Positions 1 through 9,604 of a stretch of 59,941 nucleotides of DNA are shown one piece after another. The stretch spans positions 1 through 59,941 of the forward strand of contig CANHLE010000011.1 of NCBI GenBank assembly GCA_947461435.1, in the 5' to 3' direction. Every line of letters begins with the position of its first letter. The first letter of the stretch is position 1. Made by a program: the position numbers and the translations under genes. The notes beneath the pieces were generated by a model, which searched no databases, had not been told where the DNA came from, and saw nothing but the letters and a program-made list of their open reading frames with translations. This DNA comes from Paracoccaceae bacterium (lineage in GTDB: Bacteria > Pseudomonadota > Alphaproteobacteria > Rhodobacterales > Rhodobacteraceae).

Positions 1-47
1 GCCGCGGCAAACAGTCCTGCAGACTGGCTCTTTGAAAACCCGATCAT
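1..47 (-). CDS. N-terminal fragment of a second M16 family peptidase (partial)
   Basis: An ATG at 45-47 overlaps the TGA stop (44-46) of the upstream M16 peptidase gene in an ATGA arrangement, and the frame stays open to the window edge. The fifteen visible residues begin MIGFSKSQSAGLFAA, which could be the start of an export signal. In Rhodobacteraceae M16 peptidases are commonly encoded as a tandem pair, one with the zinc site and one degenerate, so the context suggests the non-catalytic partner. The sequence itself is too short to prove the family. Confidence 0.5.
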   Translation of the reverse strand, partial: MIGFSKSQSAGLFAA

Positions 48-1372
48 TGCGCCACCTCTTTTGCCGAAAGCCATCCCGTTACCGACTGTTGGGGCACCAA
101 AACCTCGCGCGCGACGGACATCACATCATCTGTGGTGACATCGGCCACAACACCGGGCCAATCCTGAACATCTTTCACGCTGAGCCCGACGGTCAGAGCG
201 GCGCCATATTTTTGCGCCAAACCCTGTGTGCTGTCAGAGGCATAGACATCTGCCGCGCGCACCTGCGCCTTGATGCGGGCGAATTCTTCGGCATCGACCC
301 CGTCTGTCAGGAATTTCGCCAAGACCTTGTCCAGCGCCGCCTCGGCGTCTTTCAAACTGACATCGGGCAGAGGCACCACCGTGATCTGAAGGCTTGAGGT
401 GTCGATAGAGGTGCCATCATAGCCGGCCCCGGAATACACCGCGATCTTCTGGTCAAACTGCAAGGATCGCGCCAGAACCGAGGTTGTGGGATTGCCGCCC
501 AAGAGTTCGGCCAGCAAAACCATCGCGGCCGCCTTGCGCTGATCGCCCGGGTTCCGCTCGGGCGCGAGATAGCTGCGCGTTACATAGGGTTCGGACACGC
601 GTTCATCGACCATGGCAATCCGGCGCGGCGCCAGTTGAGGCGGCTCGCTGGGCCGCAGGCGCGGCGTGATGGCGGTTGAGGGCGGCAAGGGACCGAAATG
701 CTTTTCGGCCATGGCCTTGACCTGTTGCGGTGTCACATCGCCCGCCACGACCAAAATCGCATTGTTGGGCGCATAATTGGCCCGGTAAAAGGCAATCGCA
801 TCTTCGCGGGTCAGGGCCTCCATCTCGTGCTTCCAACCGATCACGGGGCGGCCGTAGGGATGGTTCATGTACAAGGCGGCATCCAACTGCTCTCCCAAAA
901 GCGCCGAAGGCTCGCTGTCGGTGCGCTGGGCGCGTTCTTGAATGATCACGTCTCGTTCGGTCGCAACATCTTCTACCGTCAGCTTAAGGCCGACCATTCG
1001 GTCAGCCTCCATCTGCATCATGCGGTCCAACTCAGACGAGGCAACCCGCTGAAAATACGCGGTGTAATCCCACGAGGTGAAGGCGTTGTCGTTGCCGCCG
1101 GTTGCCTCGACAGTGGCCGAAAACTCGCCGGGGGCCAGATTGCCGGTTCCTTGAAACATCAGGTGTTCCAGAAAATGCGCAACGCCGGAGTGACCTGACG
1201 CTTCGTCTGCGGCGCCAATGCGGTACCAAACCATGTTCACCACGACGGGCGCACGGTGGTCTTCGATCACCACGGCCTGCAATCCGTTCGGCAGGGAAAA
1301 TTCGCTGATCTCGGCGCCCAGCGCGGGCTGGGCCAGGATCGTGGTCAAGGCGAGCCAGGCAAAGGTGCGCAT
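44..1372 (-). CDS. M16 family zinc metallopeptidase, exported
   Basis: A 442-residue pitrilysin/insulinase-family zinc protease, probably periplasmic. The inverted zinc motif HFLEH lies at residues 66-70 and the likely third ligand is E146 in a TERDVIIQE context, the spacing expected for M16. A signal peptide is clear (MRTFAWLALTTILAQPALGA, cleavage after the alanine). The start at 1372 is chosen because it begins the signal peptide and is preceded by GGAG six bases upstream. An upstream in-frame ATG at 1384 and longer extensions would bury the signal. It follows the DUF3035 lipoprotein gene and is coupled by ATGA to the next gene, consistent with a two-subunit M16 complex. Substrate unknown. 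Confidence 0.93.
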   Translation of the reverse strand: MRTFAWLALTTILAQPALGAEISEFSLPNGLQAVVIEDHRAPVVVNMVWYRIGAADEASGHSGVAHFLEHLMFQGTGNLAPGEFSATVEATGGNDNAFTSWDYTAYFQRVASSELDRMMQMEADRMVGLKLTVEDVATERDVIIQERAQRTDSEPSALLGEQLDAALYMNHPYGRPVIGWKHEMEALTREDAIAFYRANYAPNNAILVVAGDVTPQQVKAMAEKHFGPLPPSTAITPRLRPSEPPQLAPRRIAMVDERVSEPYVTRSYLAPERNPGDQRKAAAMVLLAELLGGNPTTSVLARSLQFDQKIAVYSGAGYDGTSIDTSSLQITVVPLPDVSLKDAEAALDKVLAKFLTDGVDAEEFARIKAQVRAADVYASDSTQGLAQKYGAALTVGLSVKDVQDWPGVVADVTTDDVMSVAREVLVPQQSVTGWLSAKEVAQ

Positions 1373-1470
1373 CGGAAACTCCATCCATCGTGTCAAACGG
1401 AAAGCTACTGCTTTGCCCGTCCTTGACAAGCCGACAAAGACACAGGTGTCGCAGATGTGAGCGCCGGGCG

Positions 1471-2004
1471 CTACTCGCCGCCCAGTCGGGGCGGGGCAGA
1501 CGGCGTACCAACGCCCGCTTGACGCCACTTTTCCAGCTCGCTTTGCTGATCCAGCGCCATGGAGCGATAGGCATCAAAATAGACATTTACGTTGAACAAA
1601 CGCTCCAGCGGCCGACCCTTGTTGCGCTGGCGCCAATCCAGATCTTCGCTTGCCAGAATGTCACGAACCGCCGCCAGAACCCCATAGCGTGCAGCATAAG
1701 CGATCAGCGCCTGATCGCTGGCCGGAACGGCCCCATCAAGGGTGCGCGGCTTGCCGCCCAGCGCCAAGATGGCATCGGCACGGGGGTTTTGATCGGTCAG
1801 ATTCGCGCCGCCCGGCGTGGGCTGCGGCAGGGTTGCCAGATCGGTCGGCATTTCAAGGGCTTTGGGCGGCAAAATGCCGAATTCATCGGGGCCAGCGGTG
1901 GCCGACCGAAGGTTCATCAACTCGGGCGTGCCGCCGGACGAGCATCCCGCCAGCGCTGTGACCAGTGCCACCATCGCCACCCGAAGTCCGCCTGAAACCG
2001 CCAT
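1471..2004 (-). CDS. DUF3035 family lipoprotein
   Basis: A 177-residue predicted lipoprotein. The signal peptide MAVSGGLRVAMVALVTALAG ends at a lipobox with Cys21 (LAGC), so the mature protein would be lipid-anchored. The mature part has the DUF3035 look (PELMNLRSATAGPDEFGILPPKALEMP...), a family known mainly in Rhodobacteraceae and of unknown function. It sits between lspA, the signal peptidase that processes lipoproteins, and an M16 peptidase, an order conserved in this family. A role in envelope quality control is inference from position only. Confidence 0.85.
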   Translation of the reverse strand: MAVSGGLRVAMVALVTALAGCSSGGTPELMNLRSATAGPDEFGILPPKALEMPTDLATLPQPTPGGANLTDQNPRADAILALGGKPRTLDGAVPASDQALIAYAARYGVLAAVRDILASEDLDWRQRNKGRPLERLFNVNVYFDAYRSMALDQQSELEKWRQAGVGTPSAPPRLGGE

Positions 2005-2070
2005 TCATCCCTCCGCCCGGCTGCCCGGGCCCGCTGCCTCGCCTCGTCTTAGCCTATCCACCGGCCGTCG

Positions 2071-2553
2071 TCACGGGGTCTTTCCGCGCGCCCCGGTAAA
2101 GACCACAAGGCCCATTGCCCCGACAAAAATTGCGATATCTGCGACGTTGAAACTATAGGGGTTCTCGATGCCGCAGCACGACATGTTCAGAAAATCCGCG
2201 ACCGAGCCATAGATCAGACGGTCCACCACATTTCCAAGCGCCCCGCCCACCAGAAGCCCTGCGGAGATCTGTGCTTTGGGGCCGCCTTCGCGGCGCACCC
2301 AGACCAGAACCCAAGCCGAAATTGCCAAGGCCACGGCGATCAGGACCCAGCGGGTCAGATCATTGTCTGAGGACAGCAGCCCAAAGTTCACGCCCCGGTT
2401 CCACGCCATCCGAAAGACAAGATAGGGCGCGAAAAAATCGTAATCCCCAATCTCTTTGAGGTTCAGCCACTGAACCACCATCCATTTGGACAGCTGATCC
2501 AAGCCAAAGGTCAGCCCAGCCCAAATCGCCACCCTGTTCATGTCCTGCCCCAT
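2071..2553 (-). CDS. lspA: Lipoprotein signal peptidase (signal peptidase II)
   Basis: A 160-residue integral inner-membrane aspartyl protease that cleaves prolipoprotein signal peptides before the lipidated cysteine. Visible landmarks are LDQLSK near residue 19, WNRGVNFG at 51-58, and the two catalytic aspartates D111 (GNVVDR) and D120 (VADFLNM), with four hydrophobic segments. The ATG at 2553 has GAGG seven bases upstream. An ATG at 2541 (MNRVAIW) is an alternative. The gene lies between purH and a lipoprotein gene that is itself a substrate of this enzyme. Confidence 0.96.
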   Translation of the reverse strand: MGQDMNRVAIWAGLTFGLDQLSKWMVVQWLNLKEIGDYDFFAPYLVFRMAWNRGVNFGLLSSDNDLTRWVLIAVALAISAWVLVWVRREGGPKAQISAGLLVGGALGNVVDRLIYGSVADFLNMSCCGIENPYSFNVADIAIFVGAMGLVVFTGARGKTP

Positions 2554-2608
2554 GATCCGTCCTCACCTCTCTCGCCGGGGAGGCCACCCCGGCGGTGCAC
2601 CGCCAAAA

Positions 2609-4198
2609 TCAATGCCGGAAGTGGCGCTGTCCGGTAAAGACCATCGCCAGCCCGGCTGCATCTGCCGCAGCAATCACCTCGTCATCGCGCATGGATCCGC
2701 CGGGCTGAATGATCGCGGTTGCGCCCGCTTCGGCCGCGGCCACCAGACCATCGGCAAAGGGAAAAAACGCATCGGATGCGACCACTGAACCCAAGGTAGG
2801 GCTTTGCGGCAAGCCCAAGGCTTCGGCCATGTCGCCCGCCTTGCGCGCCGCGATGCGGGTGGAATCGATCCGGCTCATCTGTCCGGCGCCAATACCCACC
2901 GTTGCGCCATCTTTCACGTAGACAATGGCGTTGGATTTGACGTGCTTGGCCACGGTCCAGGCGAACAACAGATCCGCCAGTTCGCCAGCATTGGGCGCGC
3001 GTTTTGTGACAACCCGCAGATCGGCGCGCCCAATGGCGGCGGCGTCGCGGTCTTGCACCAGAAATCCGCCCGCCACCTGCCGAAACGCCAACCCACCGGC
3101 CCGAGGATCGGGCAAGCCATCCGTGGTCAGCAGGCGCAGATTTTTCTTGGCGGCGAAAATGGCCTTGGCCTCGTCACTCGCGCCCGGGGCGATGACGACC
3201 TCGGTAAAAAGCTTGGAAATCTCTGCGGCGGTCTGCGCGTCCAGTGGCCGGTTGAGCGCGATGATCCCGCCAAAGGCGCTGGTGCGATCGCAGTCGAAGG
3301 CGCGCGCAAAGGCCTGATGCAAGGTTGCGCCGCGCGCCACGCCGCAGGGATTGGCATGTTTGATGATGGCCACGGCCGCGCTGTCGGCCGGATCAAATTC
3401 GGCCACAAGTTCAAAGGCCGCATCCGTGTCGTTGATATTGTTATAGGACAGATCTTTGCCCTGCCATTGACGCGCCGTCGCCACGCCTTGGCGTCCGGTA
3501 CCATCGACATAAAAAGCCGCCCCCTGATGGGGGTTTTCGCCATAGCGCAGCGTTTGGGCCAGTTTTCCGGCGATGGCACGGTGTTTTGGCACCTCGATTT
3601 GCACCGCACCCGCCATCCATGTCGACACGGCCGCGTCATAGGCGGCCGTTCTGGCATAGGCCGCTTGCGCCAATTTCTGGCGAAACTTCAGCGCCGTCGC
3701 GCCCTGATGGGCCGACATCTCGGCCAATAAGGCGTCATAGTCGGCCGGATCCGTCACCACGGCGACAAAACCATGATTCTTGGCTGCTGCCCGAACCATG
3801 GCCGGACCGCCAATATCGATATTCTCGATACAATCCGCGTAACTGCCGCCTTTGGCGACGGTTTGCTCGAAGGGATAAAGGTTCACGATCAGCAGATCGA
3901 TCGGCTCGATCCCATGGGCCGCCATGGCCACCAAGTGTTCATCATCATCGCGCAGCGCCAAAAGGCCGCCGTGGATCGCCGGATGCAAGGTTTTGACGCG
4001 GCCATCCATCATTTCGGGATAGCCGGTCACCTCTGAGACGTCGCGAACGATCAAACCTGCGGCGCGCAGCATGGCCGAGGTTCCGCCCGTTGAAATCAGT
4101 TCGACACCTTGTGCCGCCAAGGCACGTGCAAGGTCCAAAAGGCCGGTTTTGTCGGAAACGGAAATCAGCGCGCGGCCGATGGGGACGAGATTTGCCAT
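2609..4198 (-). CDS. purH: Bifunctional AICAR formyltransferase/IMP cyclohydrolase
   Basis: A 529-residue enzyme for the last two steps of IMP synthesis in the cytoplasm. Residues 1-150 form the MGS-like cyclohydrolase domain ([27 protein letters not shown]). The rest is the formyltransferase domain with [14 protein letters not shown] and the signature KHANPCGVA holding the catalytic Lys-His pair. Length matches the family. The ATG at 4198 is preceded by AAGGGA six bases away, and a longer upstream extension is not family-like. It is 22 bases downstream of the heparinase-like gene and is probably cotranscribed with it. Confidence 0.97.
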   Translation of the reverse strand: MANLVPIGRALISVSDKTGLLDLARALAAQGVELISTGGTSAMLRAAGLIVRDVSEVTGYPEMMDGRVKTLHPAIHGGLLALRDDDEHLVAMAAHGIEPIDLLIVNLYPFEQTVAKGGSYADCIENIDIGGPAMVRAAAKNHGFVAVVTDPADYDALLAEMSAHQGATALKFRQKLAQAAYARTAAYDAAVSTWMAGAVQIEVPKHRAIAGKLAQTLRYGENPHQGAAFYVDGTGRQGVATARQWQGKDLSYNNINDTDAAFELVAEFDPADSAAVAIIKHANPCGVARGATLHQAFARAFDCDRTSAFGGIIALNRPLDAQTAAEISKLFTEVVIAPGASDEAKAIFAAKKNLRLLTTDGLPDPRAGGLAFRQVAGGFLVQDRDAAAIGRADLRVVTKRAPNAGELADLLFAWTVAKHVKSNAIVYVKDGATVGIGAGQMSRIDSTRIAARKAGDMAEALGLPQSPTLGSVVASDAFFPFADGLVAAAEAGATAIIQPGGSMRDDEVIAAADAAGLAMVFTGQRHFRH

Positions 4199-4220
4199 GC
4201 GGGGTCCCTTCGCAAATTGG

Positions 4221-5948
4221 TCACTGTGGGATCGGCATCTCGTCGACGCCCAGATCCCTAATGGCCAGCGGAGTATCCTGCGCCTTCGCCAAGGTCCAGC
4301 CCAAGCGCGTTTCAAAATCGACAGCGCTGGCCGAAAGCACGATCTGACGCGACGGTCGGGGGCGAAGGCGCGTCCGCTCCAGATAGACGGAGGGTTGCAG
4401 GGTCAACTTTGCGCCCCCGTCGTGCCGGAAAACCCAGATCTCTCCGCTTTTGAGCGCGAGTGACACCGCAGCGCCGCCCATATCCAACCGGGCATCGACA
4501 TCAGGGTGCAGATGAAAGCGCAGATCAAAGGCAACCCCCGTCAGCCGACCATCTTGAATCAACGCCTCAAATCGCTGCTTTTCGGCCAAGTTAAGCGAGG
4601 CAAGCTTGTCGATGCCCGAGATTTTGCGCCCATCATTGGCCAGAAACAGATCGCGCACATGGCTAAGCCCATGGGTGGCAGACCAGCCGTCATGCGCCAG
4701 ATGCAAGCCCGTGCCGTCTTCGGCGGGCAAGACCCGCGCGACGGTGACATGCGCGGTTTCACGAAAGGTGCCAAAATCGTCGGGCGCAAAGCGAGACGAC
4801 GAATAACCCTCGATTGCCAAGGTGGAATGGCTGGCCGTTGCCCGGCCGGCCTGTCGCCACTGCGCGCCAAAGGGCACGCCGGACCCGCAAGATACGATCA
4901 AGGGACGCCGCCCGGACGTCAGTTCAAAGGCACAGGTGGATGCATGGGCCGCGCGCCCGGCGCGGGCCCCCGGCGGAGATGCGGCATCGACAATCACCGT
5001 TGTGCGGCCACCTTGCAGGCGGGCAAAGCCCATCGCCAGCTTGGCCGAGGGCAGCGCGCGGACGCCTGCCGACGCCAGCGCATGATCCAGCCGCCCGTCA
5101 ACGCCGCGCCCGCCGCCGTGAAACCGCGCCAAACCGCCGTCAGCATGGCGCAAGGCGCGCAAGGTGGGCGCGATCCGTTCCATCGCCGCGCTGAGTTCAA
5201 ACGGGGCCATGCGGCCCGCCTCTGCGAGGGCCTGCGCGGCCCAAGTCAGAAGGGTGAACACCTCCAGCAATTCTTCGGGGTTGCGGGTGGGCAGCCCGCC
5301 CTGATCATCGATTTCGGCAGCACAATCGGCCGCCAAGGCGGTGACGGCGGGGGCAACGTGCCCCTCCATCCCTTTGAGCGCGAGCCCTGCACAGATCATC
5401 CCGGTCAGGGCCTCGAACCGGGGCAGGCCGGGGGCTGCTTTCTTCCACGCATGCGACAGGTAGACGGTCTGGGTGGTCAACAGGCGAAAATAGCCATTGG
5501 TCTGGTCGGCTTTGCGGCCCGACATCAAGAAGAAGGCATGGTTGATCCACCGGATCAGCCGCCGCGCCGTCAAATCGGGCGACCATCCCGCGCCGCGGCC
5601 CCGCCCGTAGCGGGCGATCCAGTCATAAGTCCAGTCTTGGGCGCGCAGCCGTGCCGCCGAATCGCCCAGGGCCGCCAGATCATCCAGCCAGGAAAAGCCA
5701 TGCACTTCGCGCGCAAAGGCGGGATCGGGCGCTTTGATATCCCAGATCGCGGCACCGGGCGCTTCGACCAAATGGCCCGCAAACAGGAAATTTCCGGCCA
5801 CCATCTGACGGCCCCGGTTGTATTGGCCAATGGTTCGCGGTTCGGGTTGGCTGACAAAGCCCGTCGCCGCAGGCACCTTGCTGGCACGCCAAATCGCCCA
5901 GCGAATGCCAAGCCTGTGCTTGCCCGAACCTGAATCAACCCCTGTCAT
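4221..5948 (-). CDS. Heparinase II/III family protein
   Basis: A 575-residue protein with an N-terminal alpha/alpha-toroid-like region ([31 protein letters not shown]) and a C-terminal beta-rich heparinase II/III-like domain ([29 protein letters not shown]). These match polysaccharide lyase 12-type proteins that cleave uronic-acid glycosaminoglycans by beta-elimination. No clear signal peptide is seen at the N-terminus, which starts [17 protein letters not shown]. It heads the purH-lspA operon, an order typical of Rhodobacteraceae, so the real role may be housekeeping (cell-wall or capsule turnover) rather than catabolic. The ribosome site before 5948 is weak, so the start is uncertain. Confidence 0.85.
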   Translation of the reverse strand: MTGVDSGSGKHRLGIRWAIWRASKVPAATGFVSQPEPRTIGQYNRGRQMVAGNFLFAGHLVEAPGAAIWDIKAPDPAFAREVHGFSWLDDLAALGDSAARLRAQDWTYDWIARYGRGRGAGWSPDLTARRLIRWINHAFFLMSGRKADQTNGYFRLLTTQTVYLSHAWKKAAPGLPRFEALTGMICAGLALKGMEGHVAPAVTALAADCAAEIDDQGGLPTRNPEELLEVFTLLTWAAQALAEAGRMAPFELSAAMERIAPTLRALRHADGGLARFHGGGRGVDGRLDHALASAGVRALPSAKLAMGFARLQGGRTTVIVDAASPPGARAGRAAHASTCAFELTSGRRPLIVSCGSGVPFGAQWRQAGRATASHSTLAIEGYSSSRFAPDDFGTFRETAHVTVARVLPAEDGTGLHLAHDGWSATHGLSHVRDLFLANDGRKISGIDKLASLNLAEKQRFEALIQDGRLTGVAFDLRFHLHPDVDARLDMGGAAVSLALKSGEIWVFRHDGGAKLTLQPSVYLERTRLRPRPSRQIVLSASAVDFETRLGWTLAKAQDTPLAIRDLGVDEMPIPQ

Positions 5949-6176
5949 CTGAAATTTTAGCCTTGCCTGTTTGCGCCCGGTTCCGGGTCATCTGGGTGCA
6001 ACCTTATCTGCCGAATATGCACCTGTCATCTGAACAATCATATGACATGGCCCCGCCGTCACGATCCTTTGAGGTGCGGTTCAGATTTGACGCCCACGCA
6101 ATCTTTGCGCGAAACGCGATAAAGACATTTCAACCATGCGTCAGACGCATTAGCCTGTCGAGAACCGGGGTTTGTC

Positions 6177-8636
6177 ATGTCTCTTTTCTCATTTTTGGCC
6201 GATGTCTTGTTTGTTGGGCACAGTTTGGTCGGCCCAAACTTGCCGCCGCTTGTCGAAGGGGCCCTGAGCCGTTTGACGGGGCCATCGGTGGTTCAGGCAC
6301 AAGTGATCAATGGGGCATCGCTGGCCTATAACTGGGATCATTCGGCCGAAGCAGAAGGCGTGGATGCCCGCGCAGTTCTGGCCGAAGGGCGCACAAAGAC
6401 CCTTGTCCTGACCGAAGCGCAGCCCATCGCAGACCAAATGACCGCAGGCACCACGGTGCCCGCGTTGACCCGATTTGCACAGGCCGCGCTGGCGGCCAAT
6501 CCGCAGACGCGCCTTTTTCTGTACGAATCGTGGCCGCCCTATCTTGGGGACGCTGCGAACTGGCGGGCCGCCATCGCCGCCGATCTGCCGCAGTGGCAGC
6601 AGGTCGCCGCCGAGGCGGGGGCGGCAGCGGGAACCGAGATTGCAATCATCCCCGCCGGGCAGGCCATGTCACTTCTGTCGCGCGAGATTGACGCGGGCAC
6701 CGTACCCGGGACGAAAGGGATGGGTGACTTTCTGTCAGATGACATCCATCTGTCAGGAAAGGGATTGTATTTCGTGGCTTTGGTGCATGCCGCCGCGCTG
6801 AGCGGGCAAAGCCCGGAAGGTCTGCCCCCAAAATTGACGCGCACCTGGTTGACGCGCGATTCGGTGATCTCTGCCGATTTGGCCACGGCGCTGCAGCGGA
6901 TCGCGCAGCAGGCCGTCGCGGCGCCGCTGCCGACCTTTGTCGCCGCGACCGCCCCGGGTGCCGACGGGGCCAAAACCGGGGCCCAAAACGGGGCCGACGC
7001 CGCAGCGGAGCCGGTACAGGCCGCGTTTGCGCCGGGCGACAACCCACCTTTGCCAGCCGGATTGACACCCATCACCAACCCCAACGTGGGTTTTGGTCTG
7101 GCGGGGGTGAACGATTGGTCGGTTCAGTTGCCCTTTCTTGACCTGATGAAAACGGCCCGGCCATGGGTTGCACACAAGCCGGGGCAATACGGCGGCTGGG
7201 AAGAGACGGATCTGCGGGCCTTGGGTCTTTTGGACGCCCAAGGGTGGCCCAAGGCATTGCCAGACGGGGCGAGTGGGCTGTCAACCCTGATCCTGACCGA
7301 TCTGCCCGCCGAGGCCGCCGGGGCAGCGGGGCGGTATCTGGTGACTTGGCAGGGGCGGGGCGCCCTTGCGATTGAAGGGCGCGCACAGGTTTTGGACAAA
7401 AAGCCCTTTTCCGCGGTGTTTGACTTCACACCCGGCGAGGGGGCTGTGACGCTGACCTTGACAAGTTTGCATCCCACCGATCCGATCCGCAACATCAGTG
7501 TCGTGCGACAGGACCGCGCCGACCTTTTGGCCAGCGGTGAAATCTTTAACCCCGATTTCCTGTCTCGCGTGTCGGGTGCGCGGATGATCCGGTTCATGGA
7601 TTGGCAGGCGGTCAACAATTCACCCCTTGCAACTGTGGCCGAGCGTCCGCTGCCCGGTGACTATACCTATGCCCGCCCCGTCGGGGTGCCGATGGAAATT
7701 CAGATCGCGCTGGCCAATCGCTTGGCCGCCGATCCGTGGTTCACCCTTCCGCATCAGGCCAGCGATGAGTTGATCAAGGTCTTGGCCGAGTTGGCCCATC
7801 GGGATCTTGACCCGGCCCTGACGGCGCATGTGGAATTGTCAAACGAGGTTTGGAACTGGCAGTTTTCGCAGGCTGCGTGGGCCGAAGAGCAAGGACTGAA
7901 GCGCTGGGGCCAAAAGGGGACGTGGCTGCAATATTATGGTCTGCGTGCCGCGCAGATGGCGCAGATCTGGCGCGGGGTTTTTGCAGATGCCCCGGGCCGA
8001 TTGCTTACAGTGATTGCAACCCAAACCGGTGTGAAAGGCGCGGAAATGCAAATTCTGGATGCCCCGCTGGCCACGGATGAAGGGCTGCCGCCTCCGGGCG
8101 AGTCTTTTGATGCCTATGCGGTTACAGGCTATTTCGCCGCGCTTTTGGGATCTGAAGAAAAGGCGCCCATGGTGCGCGATTGGCTGGTGCAAAGCGCCGC
8201 TGCCGACCCTGCGGCGCCTTATGCCTTGGCCATCCGCAAGGCCGCCGCGGAACTGCAAGATGGCGCGTTTTCGGGCAAGGCCGAGGACACTTTGGCAAGC
8301 CTTTTGGGAGATATTCTGCCCTATCAATCTTCGGTCGCGGCCGATTGCGGGTTGCGGCTGATGATGTATGAAGGGGGCACGCATGTGGTGGGATACGGCC
8401 CCATGGTGGATGATCAGGATCTGACCGACTTTTTCATTGCCCTCAACTATTCGCCCGAAATGGGACTTCTGTACGATCAACTTCTGGCGGGTTGGGCGAT
8501 GTTGTCGGATGCGCCGTTCAATGCCTTTGTCGATACCTATCGGCCGGGAAAATGGGGCTCTTGGGGGGCGCTGCGGCATTTGGGCGACGACAGCCCAAGG
8601 TGGCGATCTTTGGCAAGTGGATGTTTTGGATGTTAA
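6177..8636 (+). CDS. SGNH-like plus glycoside-hydrolase-like two-domain protein
   Basis: An 819-residue protein that seems to join two modules. Residues about 10-235 resemble an SGNH hydrolase: block I is FVGHSLVGPN (GHS in place of GDS) and a late DDIHLSGKGLYF gives the block V Asp-x-x-His. After an Ala/Gly/Pro-rich linker (about 245-290), the remainder resembles large proteins often labelled cellulose-binding or glycosidase-like, with GFGLAGVNDWSVQLPFLD and the glycosidase-style acid motif VELSNEVWNW. No independent signal peptide is visible because the first hydrophobic stretch overlaps block I. The gene overlaps the next glycosyltransferase start. A role in acetylation or trimming of an extracellular polysaccharide is inference. 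Confidence 0.7.
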   Translation: MSLFSFLADVLFVGHSLVGPNLPPLVEGALSRLTGPSVVQAQVINGASLAYNWDHSAEAEGVDARAVLAEGRTKTLVLTEAQPIADQMTAGTTVPALTRFAQAALAANPQTRLFLYESWPPYLGDAANWRAAIAADLPQWQQVAAEAGAAAGTEIAIIPAGQAMSLLSREIDAGTVPGTKGMGDFLSDDIHLSGKGLYFVALVHAAALSGQSPEGLPPKLTRTWLTRDSVISADLATALQRIAQQAVAAPLPTFVAATAPGADGAKTGAQNGADAAAEPVQAAFAPGDNPPLPAGLTPITNPNVGFGLAGVNDWSVQLPFLDLMKTARPWVAHKPGQYGGWEETDLRALGLLDAQGWPKALPDGASGLSTLILTDLPAEAAGAAGRYLVTWQGRGALAIEGRAQVLDKKPFSAVFDFTPGEGAVTLTLTSLHPTDPIRNISVVRQDRADLLASGEIFNPDFLSRVSGARMIRFMDWQAVNNSPLATVAERPLPGDYTYARPVGVPMEIQIALANRLAADPWFTLPHQASDELIKVLAELAHRDLDPALTAHVELSNEVWNWQFSQAAWAEEQGLKRWGQKGTWLQYYGLRAAQMAQIWRGVFADAPGRLLTVIATQTGVKGAEMQILDAPLATDEGLPPPGESFDAYAVTGYFAALLGSEEKAPMVRDWLVQSAAADPAAPYALAIRKAAAELQDGAFSGKAEDTLASLLGDILPYQSSVAADCGLRLMMYEGGTHVVGYGPMVDDQDLTDFFIALNYSPEMGLLYDQLLAGWAMLSDAPFNAFVDTYRPGKWGSWGALRHLGDDSPRWRSLASGCFGC

Positions 8637-9448
8637 GCGTGATCATCCCTGCTTCGAACGAAGAAGGCTATATCGGCGCCTGTCTGGCGGCGCTGTTTGC
8701 CAGCGACGGGGGGCAGGCGCAGGCGATTGTGGTTGCCAACGGATGCCGGGACCAGACCGCCGCGATTGCCCGCAGCTTTGGCCAATCGGCCGAAAGGGCC
8801 GGATGGTCGCTGATGGTCCTTGATCTTGCCGAAGGGTCCAAACCCGGCGCGTTGAATGCAGGTGACGCGGCGGCCGCGTACCCAAGCCGCGTTTACCTTG
8901 ACGCAGATGTGCAGGTTGGGCCCGGGTTGATAACAGCGCTTGCCGGCGCCTTGTCACAAAAAATGCCGCTTTATGCCACCGGAACGGCCGTGATTCCGCC
9001 CGCCCATTCGGCCTTTACCCGCGCCTATGCCCGGTTCTGGCTGCGCCTGCCCTTTGCGCAATCAAATGCCCCCGGCTATGGCTTGTTTGCCACCAACGCG
9101 GCCGGGCGCGGCCGCTGGGCCGAGTTTCCCCAGATCATCTCGGATGATACATTCGTGCGGCTGCAGTTTTCGCCGCACGAAAGGGTGCAGCTGCCGCAAA
9201 CCTATGCCTGGCCGATGATCGAAGGCTTTGCGCGGCTTAGCCGGGTCCGGGGCCGCCAAGATGCAGGGGTGCGCGAACTTGCACAGCGCTATCCCGGCCT
9301 TTTGGAGCGCGAGGCGAAACCTGCCCTGACCTTGCCGCAGCTTGCGCGCCTTGTCCTTCAAGATCCCTTGGGCTTTGCGGCCTATTCAGCCGTCGCGCTG
9401 CGCAGCCGCCTGATGCGGCGGTCGAGGGGTTTCATTCGGGGTAGATAG
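8630..9448 (+). CDS. Family 2 glycosyltransferase
   Basis: A 272-residue GT-A fold glycosyltransferase. The N-terminus MLSVIIPASNEEGYIGACLAAL is the classic nucleotide-sugar binding strand, followed by YLDADVQVGPGLITAL, the DXD metal motif. ATG 8630 is chosen because it starts directly at the family N-terminus. It overlaps the upstream stop (TAA 8634-8636) by seven bases, so translation is probably coupled. An ATG at 8621 is possible. It most resembles short soluble GT2 enzymes that act on small acceptors or polysaccharide intermediates, but the acceptor cannot be read from sequence. Confidence 0.85.
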   Translation: MLSVIIPASNEEGYIGACLAALFASDGGQAQAIVVANGCRDQTAAIARSFGQSAERAGWSLMVLDLAEGSKPGALNAGDAAAAYPSRVYLDADVQVGPGLITALAGALSQKMPLYATGTAVIPPAHSAFTRAYARFWLRLPFAQSNAPGYGLFATNAAGRGRWAEFPQIISDDTFVRLQFSPHERVQLPQTYAWPMIEGFARLSRVRGRQDAGVRELAQRYPGLLEREAKPALTLPQLARLVLQDPLGFAAYSAVALRSRLMRRSRGFIRGR

Positions 9449-9604
9449 CCATCCGTGTTAAGATTTTTTCCCTGCCAATCTGTAAGCTAATTCTTTCCCC
9501 TCCTTACCCTTGCTTGGTAAAACGCGGTCCTGATCCAAAGCAGTTGCACACCCGACCGCTGCATGACCGTGTCAATGAAATAACCGACGGAAACGGACAA
9601 ATTG

